NCBI GenBank assembly: GCA_902588895.1
Contig: CACIRC010000001.1
Span: 81,948 to 145,947 of the forward strand
Length of the DNA: 64,000 nucleotides
Direction of reading: 5' to 3'
Source: an uncultured Pelagibacteraceae bacterium
GTDB lineage: Bacteria > Pseudomonadota > Alphaproteobacteria > Pelagibacterales > Pelagibacteraceae
Shown here: positions 1 through 13,212 of the stretch, piece by piece
How the letters are laid out: each line of letters starts with the position of its first letter
Numbering within the stretch: the stretch's first letter is position 1
The notes under the pieces: model-generated
Databases searched by the model: none
What the model was told of the DNA's origin: nothing
Seen by the model: the letters and a program-made list of their open reading frames with translations, nothing else
Translations under genes and position numbers: made by a program

Positions 1-195
1 CAACATAGTAATTTTCATCACCTGATTTTGATAAAATCTTAATTATCCCAGGTTTCAAAAAGGAAATAATAGAAATATGATCCTTCAATATTCCCATCTC
101 TCCTTCAAAAGCAGGGACCACAACTTCTGAAACATCATCTTTTACTAAAAAAGATTTTTCAGGATTTACTATTTCAACTTTAAACTCTTCACTCA

Positions 196-196
<1 letters not shown>
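1..196 (-). CDS. atpC: F1 ATP synthase epsilon subunit (3'-truncated by window edge)
   Basis: Reading the minus strand from the ATG at 194-196 gives a protein beginning MSEEFKVEIVNPEKSFLVKD and continuing through VVVPAFEGEMGILKDH. This is the conserved N-terminal beta-sandwich of the epsilon subunit, where the EGEMGILxxH segment is diagnostic. About 65 residues are present; the helical C-terminal domain lies beyond base 1. The subunit forms part of the central stalk and modulates ATPase activity. Its start overlaps the atpD stop codon in a TAATG arrangement, so the two are translationally coupled as the last genes of the operon. Confidence 0.93.
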
Positions 197-2489
<2,293 letters not shown>

Positions 2490-2495
2490 AAATTA

Positions 2496-4031
2496 TTAAG
2501 ATTTAAAATTTCCTTTTAATTGAGTGATTACCTCAACAAGTAATTTTTCTTTATCTTCCTCAAGTTTTCCTGAAGTTAAAATTGACTCGATAATTTCAGG
2601 CTTATCTGATTTACATTTTTCAATAATCTTGCTCTCAAATTCAGCAACGTCTTTTAAATCAATATCATCCAGATAACCTTTTACTCCACAAAATACTGAA
2701 ATAACTTGTTCTGCAACAGTCATGGGTGAATATTGTTTTTGTTTTAAAAGTTCAGTTAACTTAGAGCCTCTATTCAAAAGTTGCTGAGTAGATGCATCTA
2801 GATCAGATCCAAATTGAGCAAAAGCTGCCATTTCTCTGTATTGTGCTAGCTCTAATTTCATTGAACCAGAAACTTTTTTCATTGCTTTTGTTTGAGCTGA
2901 TGAACCGACCCTAGATACTGACAAACCTACGTTAATTGCAGGTCTTATACCTTGGTTAAATAGTTCTGTTTCAAGGAAAATTTGCCCGTCTGTAATTGAA
3001 ATAACGTTAGTTGGAATAAAAGCTGATACGTCTCCTCCTTGTGTTTCAATAATTGGAAGTGCAGTAAGTGACCCGCCACCATGTTCATCGCTTAATTTTG
3101 CTGCTCTTTCAAGCAATCTACTATGAAGATAAAATACATCTCCAGGATAAGCCTCACGTCCTGGGGGTCTTCTTAATAGCAATGACATTTGTCTATAAGC
3201 AACTGCTTGTTTAGACAAATCATCATAAATTATTAATGCATGCATTCCATTATCTCTAAAATACTCACCCATAGCACAACCTGTGTATGGTGCTAAGAAT
3301 TGTAAAGGAGCAGAGTCAGATGCAGTAGCAGCAACGATTGTTGTGTACTCCATAGCTCCAGCTTCTTCTAATGTTTTTTGAATTTGTCTTACTGTTGATC
3401 TTTTTTGTCCAACTGCAACGTATATACAATACAGTTTTTGTTTTTCATCTCCAGATTCATTGATTTTTTTTTGATTAATGATTGCATCTACTGCAACTGC
3501 TGTTTTACCAGTTTGTCTATCACCAATAATTAATTCCCTTTGCCCTCTTCCAATCGGAACCAGACTATCGATTGATTTAAGGCCAGTTTGCATTGGTTCA
3601 CTAACTGATTGTCGTGGAATAATACCAGGTGCTTTAACTTCAACCCTGCTTTTTTTAATGCCTTTATCTAAAGGACCTTTACCATCAATAGGATTTCCTA
3701 AACCATCAACCACTCTACCTAATAATTCTTTGCCAACTGGTGTATCAACAATATTACCTGTTCTTTTTACTACGTCACCCTCTTTAACATTTCTATCATC
3801 ACCAAAAATTACAACACCAACGTTTTCGCTTTCTAAGTTTAGAGCCATACCTTTTGAACCATCTGCAAACTCTACCATTTCACCAGCTTGAACATTATCC
3901 AAACCATAAATCCTAGCAATACCGTCTCCAACTGATAAAACTTGACCAACCTCTGCAACTTCCGCTTTATCACCAAAATTTTTAATTTGTTCTTTTAATA
4001 TTTTTGTAACTTCTGAAGGATTTATTTCCAT
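2496..4031 (-). CDS. atpA: F1 ATP synthase alpha subunit
   Basis: This is the non-catalytic nucleotide-binding subunit of F1. Its 511 residues match the family length. The Walker A loop GDRQTGKT is at 170-177, and the [11 protein letters not shown] and [20 protein letters not shown] segments are intact. The start codon directly abuts the atpH stop (4031/4032), as is usual for the alphaproteobacterial atpHAGDC order. The Fo genes (atpB, atpE, atpF) are not in this window; in alphaproteobacteria they normally form a separate locus. Confidence 0.99.
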   Translation of the reverse strand: MEINPSEVTKILKEQIKNFGDKAEVAEVGQVLSVGDGIARIYGLDNVQAGEMVEFADGSKGMALNLESENVGVVIFGDDRNVKEGDVVKRTGNIVDTPVGKELLGRVVDGLGNPIDGKGPLDKGIKKSRVEVKAPGIIPRQSVSEPMQTGLKSIDSLVPIGRGQRELIIGDRQTGKTAVAVDAIINQKKINESGDEKQKLYCIYVAVGQKRSTVRQIQKTLEEAGAMEYTTIVAATASDSAPLQFLAPYTGCAMGEYFRDNGMHALIIYDDLSKQAVAYRQMSLLLRRPPGREAYPGDVFYLHSRLLERAAKLSDEHGGGSLTALPIIETQGGDVSAFIPTNVISITDGQIFLETELFNQGIRPAINVGLSVSRVGSSAQTKAMKKVSGSMKLELAQYREMAAFAQFGSDLDASTQQLLNRGSKLTELLKQKQYSPMTVAEQVISVFCGVKGYLDDIDLKDVAEFESKIIEKCKSDKPEIIESILTSGKLEEDKEKLLVEVITQLKGNFKS

Positions 4032-4589
4032 TTATGCCTCTATCATTCTATTTTCGATTTGTTGTAATTTATTTTTGATTGAGGTATCGACCATAGTACT
4101 TCCAACTTGTACTACTAAACCTCCTATTAAACTTTCGTCATGTTTATAGTTTAATTTTATTTTTGAGCTAAAATTTTTTGTTAACTCCTCTGTAATTTTT
4201 TTAATTTCTTCATTAGATAATTCTTTTGCTGATTTTAATTCTGCCTTAAGTTCACCTCTTTTTCTTGAACAAATTTCAATAAAACTTTTAAGGATACGCT
4301 CAATAAAAAAGAAACGTCTTTTTTGAATTAAAAAACATAAAAAATTTTTAAATAAGGACTCAAATTTATTATTTTCAGAGATCATATTAATTACTTTTAA
4401 TAAATCTTCTTGGCCTGTAGTTGGATCTTTAATCAAATTGGAAAAATCTTCACTTTTCTCAATTAAATTAAGTATAGATGAAGACTGATCTTCGATCTGA
4501 CTTAAAAGATTGCTTTCCTCTGAAAGTTCAAAAAGCGCAAGAGAATACCTTTCAGCTGAAGTTATTGAAAATCTGGTGTCTTTACTCAA
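4032..4589 (-). CDS. atpH: F1 ATP synthase delta subunit, TTG start
   Basis: This is the peripheral stalk subunit joining F1 to the Fo b-subunits. It has 185 residues, an N-terminal helical domain (SAERYSLALFELSEE) and the C-terminal signature DESLIGGLVVQVGSTMVDTS near residues 153-172. The start codon is TTG (4587-4589). It is supported by a good ribosome binding site (AGAGGA) about 6 bases upstream, by the protein beginning in the family's usual place, and by the absence of a nearby in-frame ATG. It is the first gene of the operon, 108 bp downstream of priA. Confidence 0.95.
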   Translation of the reverse strand: MSKDTRFSITSAERYSLALFELSEESNLLSQIEDQSSSILNLIEKSEDFSNLIKDPTTGQEDLLKVINMISENNKFESLFKNFLCFLIQKRRFFFIERILKSFIEICSRKRGELKAELKSAKELSNEEIKKITEELTKNFSSKIKLNYKHDESLIGGLVVQVGSTMVDTSIKNKLQQIENRMIEA

Positions 4590-4675
4590 CTTGGTTCCTC
4601 TATAATGTTGAAGATTATTTAAAAATCACGCTTTGAATAGCATATGACCCTAATGTCTTCAAGTAGCGGATTCGT
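4590..4675 (-). promoter_or_regulatory. Leader/promoter region of the atp operon
   Basis: This 86-bp segment between the priA terminator hairpin and the atpH TTG start must hold any atp promoter. A TTGAAG hexamer (4657-4662) lies 17 bases upstream of TATTCA (4634-4639) on the minus strand, but the -10 match is poor. The region ends with the AGAGGA ribosome binding site. The hexamer assignment is weak because A+T-rich DNA gives many such matches by chance. Confidence 0.3.
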
Positions 4676-4693
4676 AAAAAAGGCCTCTTTTTT
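4676..4693 (-). terminator. Candidate terminator after priA
   Basis: On the minus strand the sequence AAAAAAG-AGGC-CTTTTTT forms a symmetric 7-bp hairpin with a 4-base loop, ending in six T residues, 5 bases after the priA stop codon. It has little G+C in the stem, but the position and T-run fit an intrinsic terminator separating priA from the ATP synthase operon. It is nearly palindromic and could act on either strand. Confidence 0.5.
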
Positions 4694-4697
4694 GCGG

Positions 4698-6653
4698 TTA
4701 ATTGAAGTTAATTGGGTCAACATCAACTGAAAGTTTTATTCCAGAAGAAAATTTATATTTTGTAATAATTTTTGCAAGAGAACTTTGCAGTTTCATAGAT
4801 TTTAAGCCTCTTATTAAAAATCTGATTCTAAATTTTCTTTTTAATCTAAATAATGGAGCATTCACTGGACCTAATATCTTTCCTTCTATTTTATTTTCAA
4901 TAAAATTTTTAAAATTAATAGCTTCTTTTTCTAATTTAATTTCATTATCTCCAGTTAAGATTAAAGAAATAAATCTTTGAAATGGAGGTAATTTATTTTT
5001 TTTTCTTATCTCCAACTCTCTATCTAAAAAAATATCAGGATTTTTACATGTAATTTCTGAAATCATCTTGGTATTATTTTCATAGGTTTGAAAATATACT
5101 GTTGCTGGTTTTCCAGTTCTTCCTGCGCGTCCTGAAAGTTGATGATAAAGCTGTAAATTTTTTTCTGCACCTCTTAAATCATGTCCTTGAGATGAAAGAT
5201 CGATATCAACAACTACAATACAATTTAGGCTTGGAAAATGAAAACCTTTCGAAATTAATTGAGTTCCAACTAAAATATGCGTTTCATTATTAATAATTTT
5301 ATCTATTTTTTCTTTAGAGTCTTTTTTATTCATTGTGTCACTTGAAAAAATCTCTATTTTTTTTCCAGGAAATTTTCTTTTTACCTCTTCTGAAATTCTC
5401 TCAACACCAGGGCCACTAAAAATAAATTCACAATTACCTTCTTTTGTACAATTCCTTTTAAGATCAGACTTGTACCCGCAATAATGGCATAATAAGTTAT
5501 TTTTATTTTTATGATAAACTAAATTAATACTACAATTTGGACATGTAAAACTTGCAAAACACTTATTACATAAAGCATTTGGCGAAAAACCTCTTCTGTT
5601 TAAAAAAAATAAAACTTGATCTTTTTTTTCCAAATGTAAATTTACTTTTTCAATAATTTTATTTGATAGCCATGATTGTTTTTCAAGTTTTGTATTATTT
5701 AAATTAATAATTTCATAATTAGGTAAAGCTGCGTTTTGATATCTTTCATTTAATCTAGAAACCTCATATTTACCTTTTTTAATATTTTCAAAAGTTTCTA
5801 TTGAAGGGACAGCTGTAATCAAATTGATTGGAATATTTTCAAAAGATGCTCTAGAAATTGCCATATCACGAGCGTTGTAGGTTATGCCTTCATCTTGTTT
5901 AAATGATTGATCATGTTCCTCATCAACAATTATCATTCCTAATTTTTTGAATGGTAAAAATAACGAAGACCTTGCGCCAATAACTATTTTTATTTTACCG
6001 TTAGAAACACCACTCCAAATTAATTCTTTCTTTTTTTTTGAAATACCTGAGTGCCAAACTGCAGGTTTAAAACCAAAATATTCTTGAAATTTTTGCTCAA
6101 ACTGGCTGGTTAGACCAATTTCTGGCAACAAAATTAATCCTTGAAAACCCTTCTCTATCAAAGGTTTTAACGCTTCAAAATAAACTAAAGTTTTACCTGA
6201 TCCAGTTGTTCCTTGCAAAACATGAACTCTAAATTTTTTATTTGAAACATTCATTTTTTTTAGAGATTTATTTTGATCATTAGATAGCTTGATTAAGTTT
6301 TGTTTAATTTTGCTATCGAATATTTGATAAAGTTGAGTTTCTTTATTCTCTATTGCCTTACTACTTAAGAGTACTGATTTTAATGCCATACCCCTTGGGA
6401 TAAGATTATATTCTGCAAACCAATTTAAAAAATTTATAGTATTTTTTTTTAATGGAGTAACGTCTAATTTCTTTATTACATTTTTAGTCTTAAAATTTTT
6501 ATTATTATTTTTTTCAAATTCGTTCCAAACAACACCAGTAATTTTGGATTTTCCAAAAGGTACCAGTACATAATCACCAACTTTAAGATTTAGATTACTT
6601 TCATAAGTAAACGGATGATTAAAAATATTTGGTACAAGAATCGGATATTTCAT
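4698..6653 (-). CDS. priA: Primosomal replication protein N' (PriA helicase)
   Basis: This superfamily 2 3'-5' DNA helicase reloads the replisome at collapsed forks. Walker A GTTGSGKT is at 148-155 and the DEEH box (IIVDEEHDQSFK) near 242. Zinc-binding Cys clusters (CNKC, CPNC, CHYC) lie around residues 364-394, followed by the helicase motifs QLISKGFHFP and SGRAGRTGKP. At 651 residues it is shorter than E. coli PriA (about 730), mainly through compact N-terminal and linker regions. It starts 22 bp after lpdA and is the last gene of the long minus-strand run. Confidence 0.97.
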   Translation of the reverse strand: MKYPILVPNIFNHPFTYESNLNLKVGDYVLVPFGKSKITGVVWNEFEKNNNKNFKTKNVIKKLDVTPLKKNTINFLNWFAEYNLIPRGMALKSVLLSSKAIENKETQLYQIFDSKIKQNLIKLSNDQNKSLKKMNVSNKKFRVHVLQGTTGSGKTLVYFEALKPLIEKGFQGLILLPEIGLTSQFEQKFQEYFGFKPAVWHSGISKKKKELIWSGVSNGKIKIVIGARSSLFLPFKKLGMIIVDEEHDQSFKQDEGITYNARDMAISRASFENIPINLITAVPSIETFENIKKGKYEVSRLNERYQNAALPNYEIINLNNTKLEKQSWLSNKIIEKVNLHLEKKDQVLFFLNRRGFSPNALCNKCFASFTCPNCSINLVYHKNKNNLLCHYCGYKSDLKRNCTKEGNCEFIFSGPGVERISEEVKRKFPGKKIEIFSSDTMNKKDSKEKIDKIINNETHILVGTQLISKGFHFPSLNCIVVVDIDLSSQGHDLRGAEKNLQLYHQLSGRAGRTGKPATVYFQTYENNTKMISEITCKNPDIFLDRELEIRKKNKLPPFQRFISLILTGDNEIKLEKEAINFKNFIENKIEGKILGPVNAPLFRLKRKFRIRFLIRGLKSMKLQSSLAKIITKYKFSSGIKLSVDVDPINFN

Positions 6654-6675
6654 ATTTTTATAATATGAAAAAAAA

Positions 6676-8076
6676 TTAAGAGTGTATTGCTCTTTTATCT
6701 ACTGATAAAGCGGCTTCTTTAACTGCTTCAGAAAACGTTGGATGAGCATGACACGTTCGGGCTATATCTTCTGAACTTGCTCCAAATTCCATTGCAACAC
6801 CAATCTCTGCAATTAACTCTCCTGCATGAGGTCCAATTATATGTGCACCCAATACTTTATCAGTTTGTTCATCAGCTAAAATTTTAACAAAACCTTCTGC
6901 ATCATCTATAGCCTTGGCTCTTGAATTAGCCATAAAAGAAAATTTCCCTACTTTATATTTTTTATTTAATTCTTTTAATTGTTCCTCAGTTTTACCGATT
7001 GATGCTACTTCTGGTGTTGTATAAACTACTCCTGGGATTGTATCATAATTCACATGCCCAGATTGACCAACTATATTTTCTGCAACCGCAATACCTTCAT
7101 CCTCCGCTTTATGTGCTAGCATTGGACCAACAATTACATCGCCTATAGCATAAATATTTTCAACGTTTGTCTTAAAACTTTTATTAGTTTTAATTCTATT
7201 TCTTTCATCAAGATCTACTCCCACAGTTTCTAAATTTAAACCATCTGTATTAGGTTTTCTCCCAACAGAAATTAAAACAACATCACACTCAAAATTATTT
7301 TTATTACCATCTTTATCTGCTGTTGAAACCACTACACCTGCTGCATTTTTTTTAATTGTTTCAACTTTATTTTGCATATTAAATTTCATTCCCTGTTTTT
7401 TCAAAATTTTCATAAATTCTGAAGAGATTTCTTTATCCATTCCAGGTGTAATATGATCTAAAAATTCAACAACTTGCACCTCTGCTCCAAGTCTTGACCA
7501 TACAGATCCCATCTCCAGTCCTATATAGCCTCCTCCTACAACTACCATTTTCTGAGGTACCTTTTCTAATTTTAAAGCACCTGTTGATGAGACAATTGTT
7601 TTTTCATCTATTTCTATCCCTGGTAATGAAACTGGAACTGATCCTGTAGCAATAACTGTTTTTTCTGTTTGGATGATAGTTTCTTTATTTTTATCATCCT
7701 TTATTAAAATTTCATTTTTAGATTTAAAACTTCCATGTCCTTTGAAGTAAGTAACCTTGTTTTTTTTCAAAAGAAATTCAACACCTTTTGTAAGAACTGT
7801 TACAGCTTTATCTTTGCTCTTCATCATTTTGTCTAAATTTAATTTTACTTCGCCAACTTCAATACCTTTATTTGCTAAGCTTTTAACTTTATGAAATTCT
7901 TCAGATAGATTAAGTAAGCTTTTTGATGGGATGCAACCTATGTTTAAACAAGTTCCCCCTAGAGACCCTCTGGACTCTATACATGCTGTTTTTAAACCTA
8001 ATTGTGCAAGTCTGATCGCGCACACATAACCACCAGGTCCACCTCCGATGACTACAGCTTGAAATTTTTCTGACAT
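6676..8076 (-). CDS. lpdA: Dihydrolipoamide dehydrogenase (E3)
   Basis: This FAD flavoprotein reoxidises dihydrolipoamide with NAD+, here most likely as E3 of the 2-oxoglutarate dehydrogenase complex because it directly follows sucB with no gap. The FAD-binding motif GGGPGG is at 11-16, the redox-active disulfide GGTCLNIGCIP has Cys43 and Cys48, the NAD-binding motif is VVGGGYIGLEMGSVWSRLGA, and the catalytic His-Glu segment HAHPTFSE is near the C-terminus. The length of 466 residues is typical. It may also serve pyruvate dehydrogenase or glycine cleavage, which are not visible here. Confidence 0.97.
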   Translation of the reverse strand: MSEKFQAVVIGGGPGGYVCAIRLAQLGLKTACIESRGSLGGTCLNIGCIPSKSLLNLSEEFHKVKSLANKGIEVGEVKLNLDKMMKSKDKAVTVLTKGVEFLLKKNKVTYFKGHGSFKSKNEILIKDDKNKETIIQTEKTVIATGSVPVSLPGIEIDEKTIVSSTGALKLEKVPQKMVVVGGGYIGLEMGSVWSRLGAEVQVVEFLDHITPGMDKEISSEFMKILKKQGMKFNMQNKVETIKKNAAGVVVSTADKDGNKNNFECDVVLISVGRKPNTDGLNLETVGVDLDERNRIKTNKSFKTNVENIYAIGDVIVGPMLAHKAEDEGIAVAENIVGQSGHVNYDTIPGVVYTTPEVASIGKTEEQLKELNKKYKVGKFSFMANSRAKAIDDAEGFVKILADEQTDKVLGAHIIGPHAGELIAEIGVAMEFGASSEDIARTCHAHPTFSEAVKEAALSVDKRAIHS

Positions 8077-9375
8077 TTAAATATCCAAAAATAACCTTCT
8101 AGGGTCTTCTAAGTTTTCTTTAATCATTTTAAGGAAAGATACAGATTCTTTTCCATCAATAATTCTATGATCATATGATAATGCCAAATACATAATTGGT
8201 CTTATTTTGATTTCACCATCTACAACAACAGGTCTTTCTACTATATTATGCATACCCAACACACCAGATTGAGGTAAATTTAGTATTGGTGTTGAAAGCA
8301 TGGACCCATACACACCTCCATTACTTATTGTAAATGTTCCTCCCTGAAGATCTTCAATAATTAACTTTCCATCTCGTGCTTTTTCTGAAATTTCTTTAAT
8401 ATTTTTTTCTATATCAGCAAAAGATAATTCATCTGCGTTTCTTAAAACTGGAACAACCAAGCCTTTATCTGTTCCAACAGCAAAACTAATATTATAATAG
8501 TTTTTGTAGATAATTTCGTCATCATCTATTTCAGCATTCACCGTAGGGAAATTTTTTAAAGCAACTACACATGCTTTTACAAAGAAAGACATAAATCCTA
8601 ATTTTATTCCATAACGAGATTGGAAATCCTCTTGATTTTCTTTCCTCATTTCCATTACACTACTCATATCAACCTCGTTAAATGTTGTTAAAAGAGCAGC
8701 ATTTTCTTGAGCTTGCTTTAATCTTTTTGCAATAGTTTGTCTCAACCTTGTCATTTTGATTCGTTCTTCTTCACCATATTGAATTTTTCTTTCAGATGGT
8801 TTTGGATTTGCTCCCATCAAACTTATTAAATCTCCTTTTAAAACTCTTCCATCTTTGCCTGAGCCTTGAATCGAATTAATATCAATATTATTTTCAGCAA
8901 CTATTTTTCTCACTGCTGGCGATAAGGCTGAACTCATATCTCTCTTTGGAACAACTTCTGGTTTAACTTCATCTGTTAAAACTAGAGGTTTTTCTTTAGA
9001 TTTATCAATTTCTTTTTCTTCAAATATTTTTGGTTCTTTTTTATTAGCATCTAATTTTATTACGTTGTTCTCTTTGGGAACAATTTGCTCTTTATTTATT
9101 TCTTCTCTAATTATTGGTGTAGATTTAACCACTCCACTATCTTCTGATACAGAGCCCAACAATGCTCCCACTTCAACAACTGATCCATCTTGTGAATTTA
9201 TCTCAGTTAACACACCAGAAATTGGAGATGGAACTTCTAAATTTACTTTGTCTGTCTCTAATTCTACAATTGGTTCATCTGCTTCAACCGCATCACCTGG
9301 ATTTTTTAACCATTTTGCAACGGTAGCTTCAGTTATACTTTCACCAAGAACTGGGACTACAATTTTTTCACTCAT
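8077..9375 (-). CDS. sucB: 2-oxoglutarate dehydrogenase E2, dihydrolipoyl succinyltransferase
   Basis: This is the E2 core of the 2-oxoglutarate dehydrogenase complex, transferring the succinyl group to CoA. There is one N-terminal lipoyl domain with the lipoylated Lys43 in [16 protein letters not shown] charged linker (about 80-145) follows, then the E3-binding domain ([20 protein letters not shown], about 155-190). The catalytic acyltransferase domain ends with the His motif [11 protein letters not shown]. Its 432 residues are normal for the succinyltransferase type. It lies 5 bp after sucA and abuts lpdA. Confidence 0.97.
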   Translation of the reverse strand: MSEKIVVPVLGESITEATVAKWLKNPGDAVEADEPIVELETDKVNLEVPSPISGVLTEINSQDGSVVEVGALLGSVSEDSGVVKSTPIIREEINKEQIVPKENNVIKLDANKKEPKIFEEKEIDKSKEKPLVLTDEVKPEVVPKRDMSSALSPAVRKIVAENNIDINSIQGSGKDGRVLKGDLISLMGANPKPSERKIQYGEEERIKMTRLRQTIAKRLKQAQENAALLTTFNEVDMSSVMEMRKENQEDFQSRYGIKLGFMSFFVKACVVALKNFPTVNAEIDDDEIIYKNYYNISFAVGTDKGLVVPVLRNADELSFADIEKNIKEISEKARDGKLIIEDLQGGTFTISNGGVYGSMLSTPILNLPQSGVLGMHNIVERPVVVDGEIKIRPIMYLALSYDHRIIDGKESVSFLKMIKENLEDPRRLFLDI

Positions 9376-9380
9376 TATAA

Positions 9381-12299
9381 TTAATCAAACACCTCGTTAA
9401 TTATTTCTTGTTGTTGAGAATTATGCCTTTTGGCATATCCTGTTGCAGGAGTTGCGTCTGGGCTTCTTCCTATATAAGAAATTTTATTATTATTAGCCTT
9501 TAAAGTGTCTAATGTCCATTGGATATAATCTCTAACTGAAAACCAAGCTCCCATATTTTTTGGTTCTTCTTGGCACCAGAAAAATTGAGCATTTTTTGCA
9601 TATGGTTTTAATTCCTTAACCAAAGCTTTTGCTGGAAAAGGATATAATTGTTCAATTCTATACATCACAACATCATCTCTTTTGAGCTTTTCTCTAGCAT
9701 CCAATAAATCAAAATATACTTTTCCAGAACAAAGAATTACTTTTTTTATCTTTGAACTTTCTTTGAGTTTAATAAATCCTTTGGACTTAGGATCAATAGC
9801 ATGATCCCATAATACTCTATGGAAAGTATTTTTTTTGTTAAAATCTTCTAAATTTGAAACACAATATTTATTTCTTAACAATGATTTTGGTGTCATTATA
9901 ATTAAAGGTTTCCTAAAACTTCTATGCATTTGTCTTCTTAAGGCATGAAAATAATTTGCAGGAGTTGTGCAATTCATTACTTGCATGTTATCGTTTGAGC
10001 ATAATTGTAAAAACCTTTCTAGTCTTGCAGATGAATGCTCTGGTCCTTGTCCTTCATATCCATGAGGTAATAACATTACTATACCAGATGCTCTATTCCA
10101 TTTTCTCTCACCGGATGCAATAAATTGGTCAATTACTACTTGAGCACCATTTGCAAAGTCACCAAATTGTGCTTCCCACAGAGTAAGGGTATTAGGCTCT
10201 ACTAGACTATAGCCGTATTCAAAGCCCAAAACTGCAAGTTCAGATAAAAAACTATCTACTACTTCAAACTGATTTTGATTATCTGAAATATTATTAAGAG
10301 GAATGTACCTAGAGTTATCTATTTGATTTCTCAACACAGAATGTCGTTGACTGAATGTCCCTCTTCCAGAGTCTTGCCCTACAAGTCTAACTGGATATCC
10401 CTCTTCCAACAAAGATCCAAACGCTAGAGCCTCTGCTGAAGACCAGTCAATTCCAGTACCTTTTTTGATACTTTCTTTTCTGGCGTTAAATATTTTAGAT
10501 ATAGTCTTGTGAATATTTTTTTCCTCTGGAATAACATTTATTTTGTCTGAAATTATTTTTAATTTATTTTCGTCATAACCTGTTACGCCCCTTTTATCTT
10601 TACCTCTTTCAGGCTTATATCTTGACCATGATCCCTCGAACCATTCTATTTTAGGTTTATAATTTTTTGCACTTTTATATTGTTCGTCAAGCAAGTCTTT
10701 AAATGATTTAACATTTTGATTTAGTAATTCTTGAGTTATAGATTTTTCGTTTACTAATTTATTACCATAAATTTTGTAAACACTTGGATGAGATCTAATT
10801 TTTTTATACATTAAAGGTTGGGTAAATGAAGGCTCATCTCCCTCGTTATGTCCAAATCTTCTATAACAAATTAAGTCTACTACTACATCTCTATTAAATT
10901 TTATTCGAAATTCTGATGCTATTCTGGTCGCATAAACAACTGCTTCTGGATCATCTCCATTAACATGGAGAATTGGTGCCTCTACCATTTTCGCAACATC
11001 AGATGGATAAGGTGAAGACCTTGCAAATCTTGGACTAGTAGTAAATCCTATCTGATTATTAACAATTATATGAATTGTTCCTCCAGTGTTGTGTCCTGGT
11101 AATCCAGACATTGCAAAACATTCAGCTACAACTCCTTGACCTGCAAAAGCTGCGTCCCCATGAATAAGAATAGGTATAACTTTATTTCTTTTACGGTCTT
11201 TATGGAAAAATTGTTTAGCTCTTGTCTGTCCTAAAACAACTGGGTTAACAGCCTCTAAATGGGAGGGATTATCTGTTAAACTTACATGTACTAAATTTCC
11301 GTCAAATTCCCTATCTGAAGATGCTCCAAGATGATATTTTACATCTCCAGCGCCATCTTCATTATCAGAACTAAACTCACCAGCAAATTCATTAAAAATT
11401 CTTTTGTAAGATTTTTGTAAAACATTTGCCAAAACATTAAGTCTGCCTCTATGAGACATACCTATTTTAACTTCTTTAATTTTATTTTGACCACCAATTT
11501 TTATTATTTGTTCAAGAGCAGGTATTAAACTTTCTCCACCATCTAAACCAAACCTTTTTGTTCCCACATACTTGGTGGCTAAAAATTTTTCAAATCCCTC
11601 TGCCTGTACTAATTTATTTAAAATTGCCTCTTTACCATTTTTTGTAAATTGAAGCGCATTTTTATCTTGCTCTATTCTGTCTCTAAACCACTTTCTTTCA
11701 ACTGGGTTTGAAATATGCATGAACTCATAACCTATTTTTCCACAATAAGTTTTCTTCATAAACTTAAGTATTTCTTTTATGTTTGCATGCTTACGATTAA
11801 TTACACCATTTAGAAAAATTTTCTTATCATAATTTTCTTTTTTGAAACCATAAAAATCTGGATGGAGTTCATCTAAATATTCTGACTCTCTCATTTCTAA
11901 AGGATCCAAATCTGCCAATAAATGTCCTCTTAGTCTATATGCTCTAATTAAAGCTACAGCACTAATAGAATCTTTATTTGAATCAGCAAGTAATTGAAAA
12001 TTAAATTTTTCTGAAGTATCTAATTTGACATTATCAAAATCATTTTTATCTTGTTCTTCTATTTTTTTTTGTAATTCATCAATATTAATTTTTTTTTTAG
12101 TGGGTCCCCATGATGGACCATTAATTTCTTTTGCTATAACATTTAATTCTTCACCAATTCCCTCAAAATAATTTGCCCAACTTTCTGGAAGATCAGCATC
12201 TTTGTTCACAAACTTTAAATACATTTCTTCTATAAATGCACTATTAGATTTATTTAAAAATGAAGTTTTTTCGAAATTAAGATTTTTTGATGAAGACAT
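9381..12299 (-). CDS. sucA: 2-oxoglutarate dehydrogenase E1
   Basis: This thiamine diphosphate enzyme decarboxylates 2-oxoglutarate in the TCA cycle. At 972 residues it has the homodimeric E1o length. Typical segments are [50 protein letters not shown], the thiamine/Mg region, and [16 protein letters not shown]. The N-terminus [18 protein letters not shown] resembles the E2-recruiting peptide of E1o. It is followed at 5 bp by sucB and preceded by sucD, 36 bp away. Confidence 0.98.
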   Translation of the reverse strand: MSSSKNLNFEKTSFLNKSNSAFIEEMYLKFVNKDADLPESWANYFEGIGEELNVIAKEINGPSWGPTKKKINIDELQKKIEEQDKNDFDNVKLDTSEKFNFQLLADSNKDSISAVALIRAYRLRGHLLADLDPLEMRESEYLDELHPDFYGFKKENYDKKIFLNGVINRKHANIKEILKFMKKTYCGKIGYEFMHISNPVERKWFRDRIEQDKNALQFTKNGKEAILNKLVQAEGFEKFLATKYVGTKRFGLDGGESLIPALEQIIKIGGQNKIKEVKIGMSHRGRLNVLANVLQKSYKRIFNEFAGEFSSDNEDGAGDVKYHLGASSDREFDGNLVHVSLTDNPSHLEAVNPVVLGQTRAKQFFHKDRKRNKVIPILIHGDAAFAGQGVVAECFAMSGLPGHNTGGTIHIIVNNQIGFTTSPRFARSSPYPSDVAKMVEAPILHVNGDDPEAVVYATRIASEFRIKFNRDVVVDLICYRRFGHNEGDEPSFTQPLMYKKIRSHPSVYKIYGNKLVNEKSITQELLNQNVKSFKDLLDEQYKSAKNYKPKIEWFEGSWSRYKPERGKDKRGVTGYDENKLKIISDKINVIPEEKNIHKTISKIFNARKESIKKGTGIDWSSAEALAFGSLLEEGYPVRLVGQDSGRGTFSQRHSVLRNQIDNSRYIPLNNISDNQNQFEVVDSFLSELAVLGFEYGYSLVEPNTLTLWEAQFGDFANGAQVVIDQFIASGERKWNRASGIVMLLPHGYEGQGPEHSSARLERFLQLCSNDNMQVMNCTTPANYFHALRRQMHRSFRKPLIIMTPKSLLRNKYCVSNLEDFNKKNTFHRVLWDHAIDPKSKGFIKLKESSKIKKVILCSGKVYFDLLDAREKLKRDDVVMYRIEQLYPFPAKALVKELKPYAKNAQFFWCQEEPKNMGAWFSVRDYIQWTLDTLKANNNKISYIGRSPDATPATGYAKRHNSQQQEIINEVFD

Positions 12300-12335
12300 C
12301 TTTTTTATTTAATATATCCCTCTAATATTTTTTTT

Positions 12336-13211
12336 TCAATTAGACAGTTTATCAAATAAAGTTTTTCCAATAATTGATGGTGATTTAGCAACTATAATAC
12401 CACATTCTTCCATTTTTTTTATTTTATCTTCAGCTCCACCCTTGCCACCCGATATTATGGCACCAGCATGCCCCATTCTCCTTCCTGGAGGAGCAGTAAT
12501 TCCAGCGATAAATCCAACTATTGGTTTTTTAATCTTATGATTTTTTATAAAGTCAGCCGCTTCTTCTTCGGCTGTTCCTCCAATTTCACCTATCATTAAA
12601 ATAGATTCTGTTTCATCATCATCTAAAAATAAATCTAAACAATCTATAAAATTTGTTCCATTAATAGGATCACCACCAATACCAATGCAAGTTGATTGAC
12701 CAAGTCCATTTTCTGTCGTTTGGGCTACTGCTTCATATGTCAATGTTCCTGACCTTGATACAATTCCAACACTTCCTCTTTTGTGAATACTTCCTGGCAT
12801 AATCCCAATTTTACATTCATCTGGCGTAATTATTCCTGGACAATTAGGTCCAATTAATCTGCTATTAGAGCCACTTAATTTTTGTCTGACCTTTAGCATA
12901 TCCTGAACTGGAATTCCTTCAGTTATACAAACAATAAGTTTAATTGATGCATCAATAGCCTCAATGATTGCTGCTGCTGCAAATTTAGCAGGTACATAAA
13001 TCATAGTTGCATCTGCTCCTACTTCATTTTTTGCCTCTAAAACGCTATTAAAAACTGGCCTGTCTAAATGTTTTTGTCCACCTTTATTTGGTGTAACTCC
13101 ACCAACAAGATTAGTCCCATATTTTATAGCCTGCTCTGAATGAAAAGTCCCGTGCGCGCCAGTAAATCCCTGACAAATTACCTTAGTATTTTTATTTACC
13201 AAAACTGACAT
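12336..13211 (-). CDS. sucD: Succinyl-CoA synthetase alpha subunit
   Basis: This CoA-binding subunit catalyses the phosphohistidine step of succinyl-CoA to succinate with nucleotide triphosphate formation. It is 291 residues long. The N-terminal CoA-binding fold has [17 protein letters not shown], the centre has [13 protein letters not shown] and [14 protein letters not shown], and the phosphorylated His lies in [19 protein letters not shown] near residue 247. It lies 1 bp after sucC, so the two subunits are coupled. Confidence 0.98.
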   Translation of the reverse strand: MSVLVNKNTKVICQGFTGAHGTFHSEQAIKYGTNLVGGVTPNKGGQKHLDRPVFNSVLEAKNEVGADATMIYVPAKFAAAAIIEAIDASIKLIVCITEGIPVQDMLKVRQKLSGSNSRLIGPNCPGIITPDECKIGIMPGSIHKRGSVGIVSRSGTLTYEAVAQTTENGLGQSTCIGIGGDPINGTNFIDCLDLFLDDDETESILMIGEIGGTAEEEAADFIKNHKIKKPIVGFIAGITAPPGRRMGHAGAIISGGKGGAEDKIKKMEECGIIVAKSPSIIGKTLFDKLSN

Positions 13212-13212
13212 T

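Noticed and set aside
3478-3891. 137-codon plus-strand frame inside atpA
   Set aside because: It lies antisense to the highly conserved atpA, with Ser/Pro/Leu-rich composition typical of antisense frames and no ribosome binding site.
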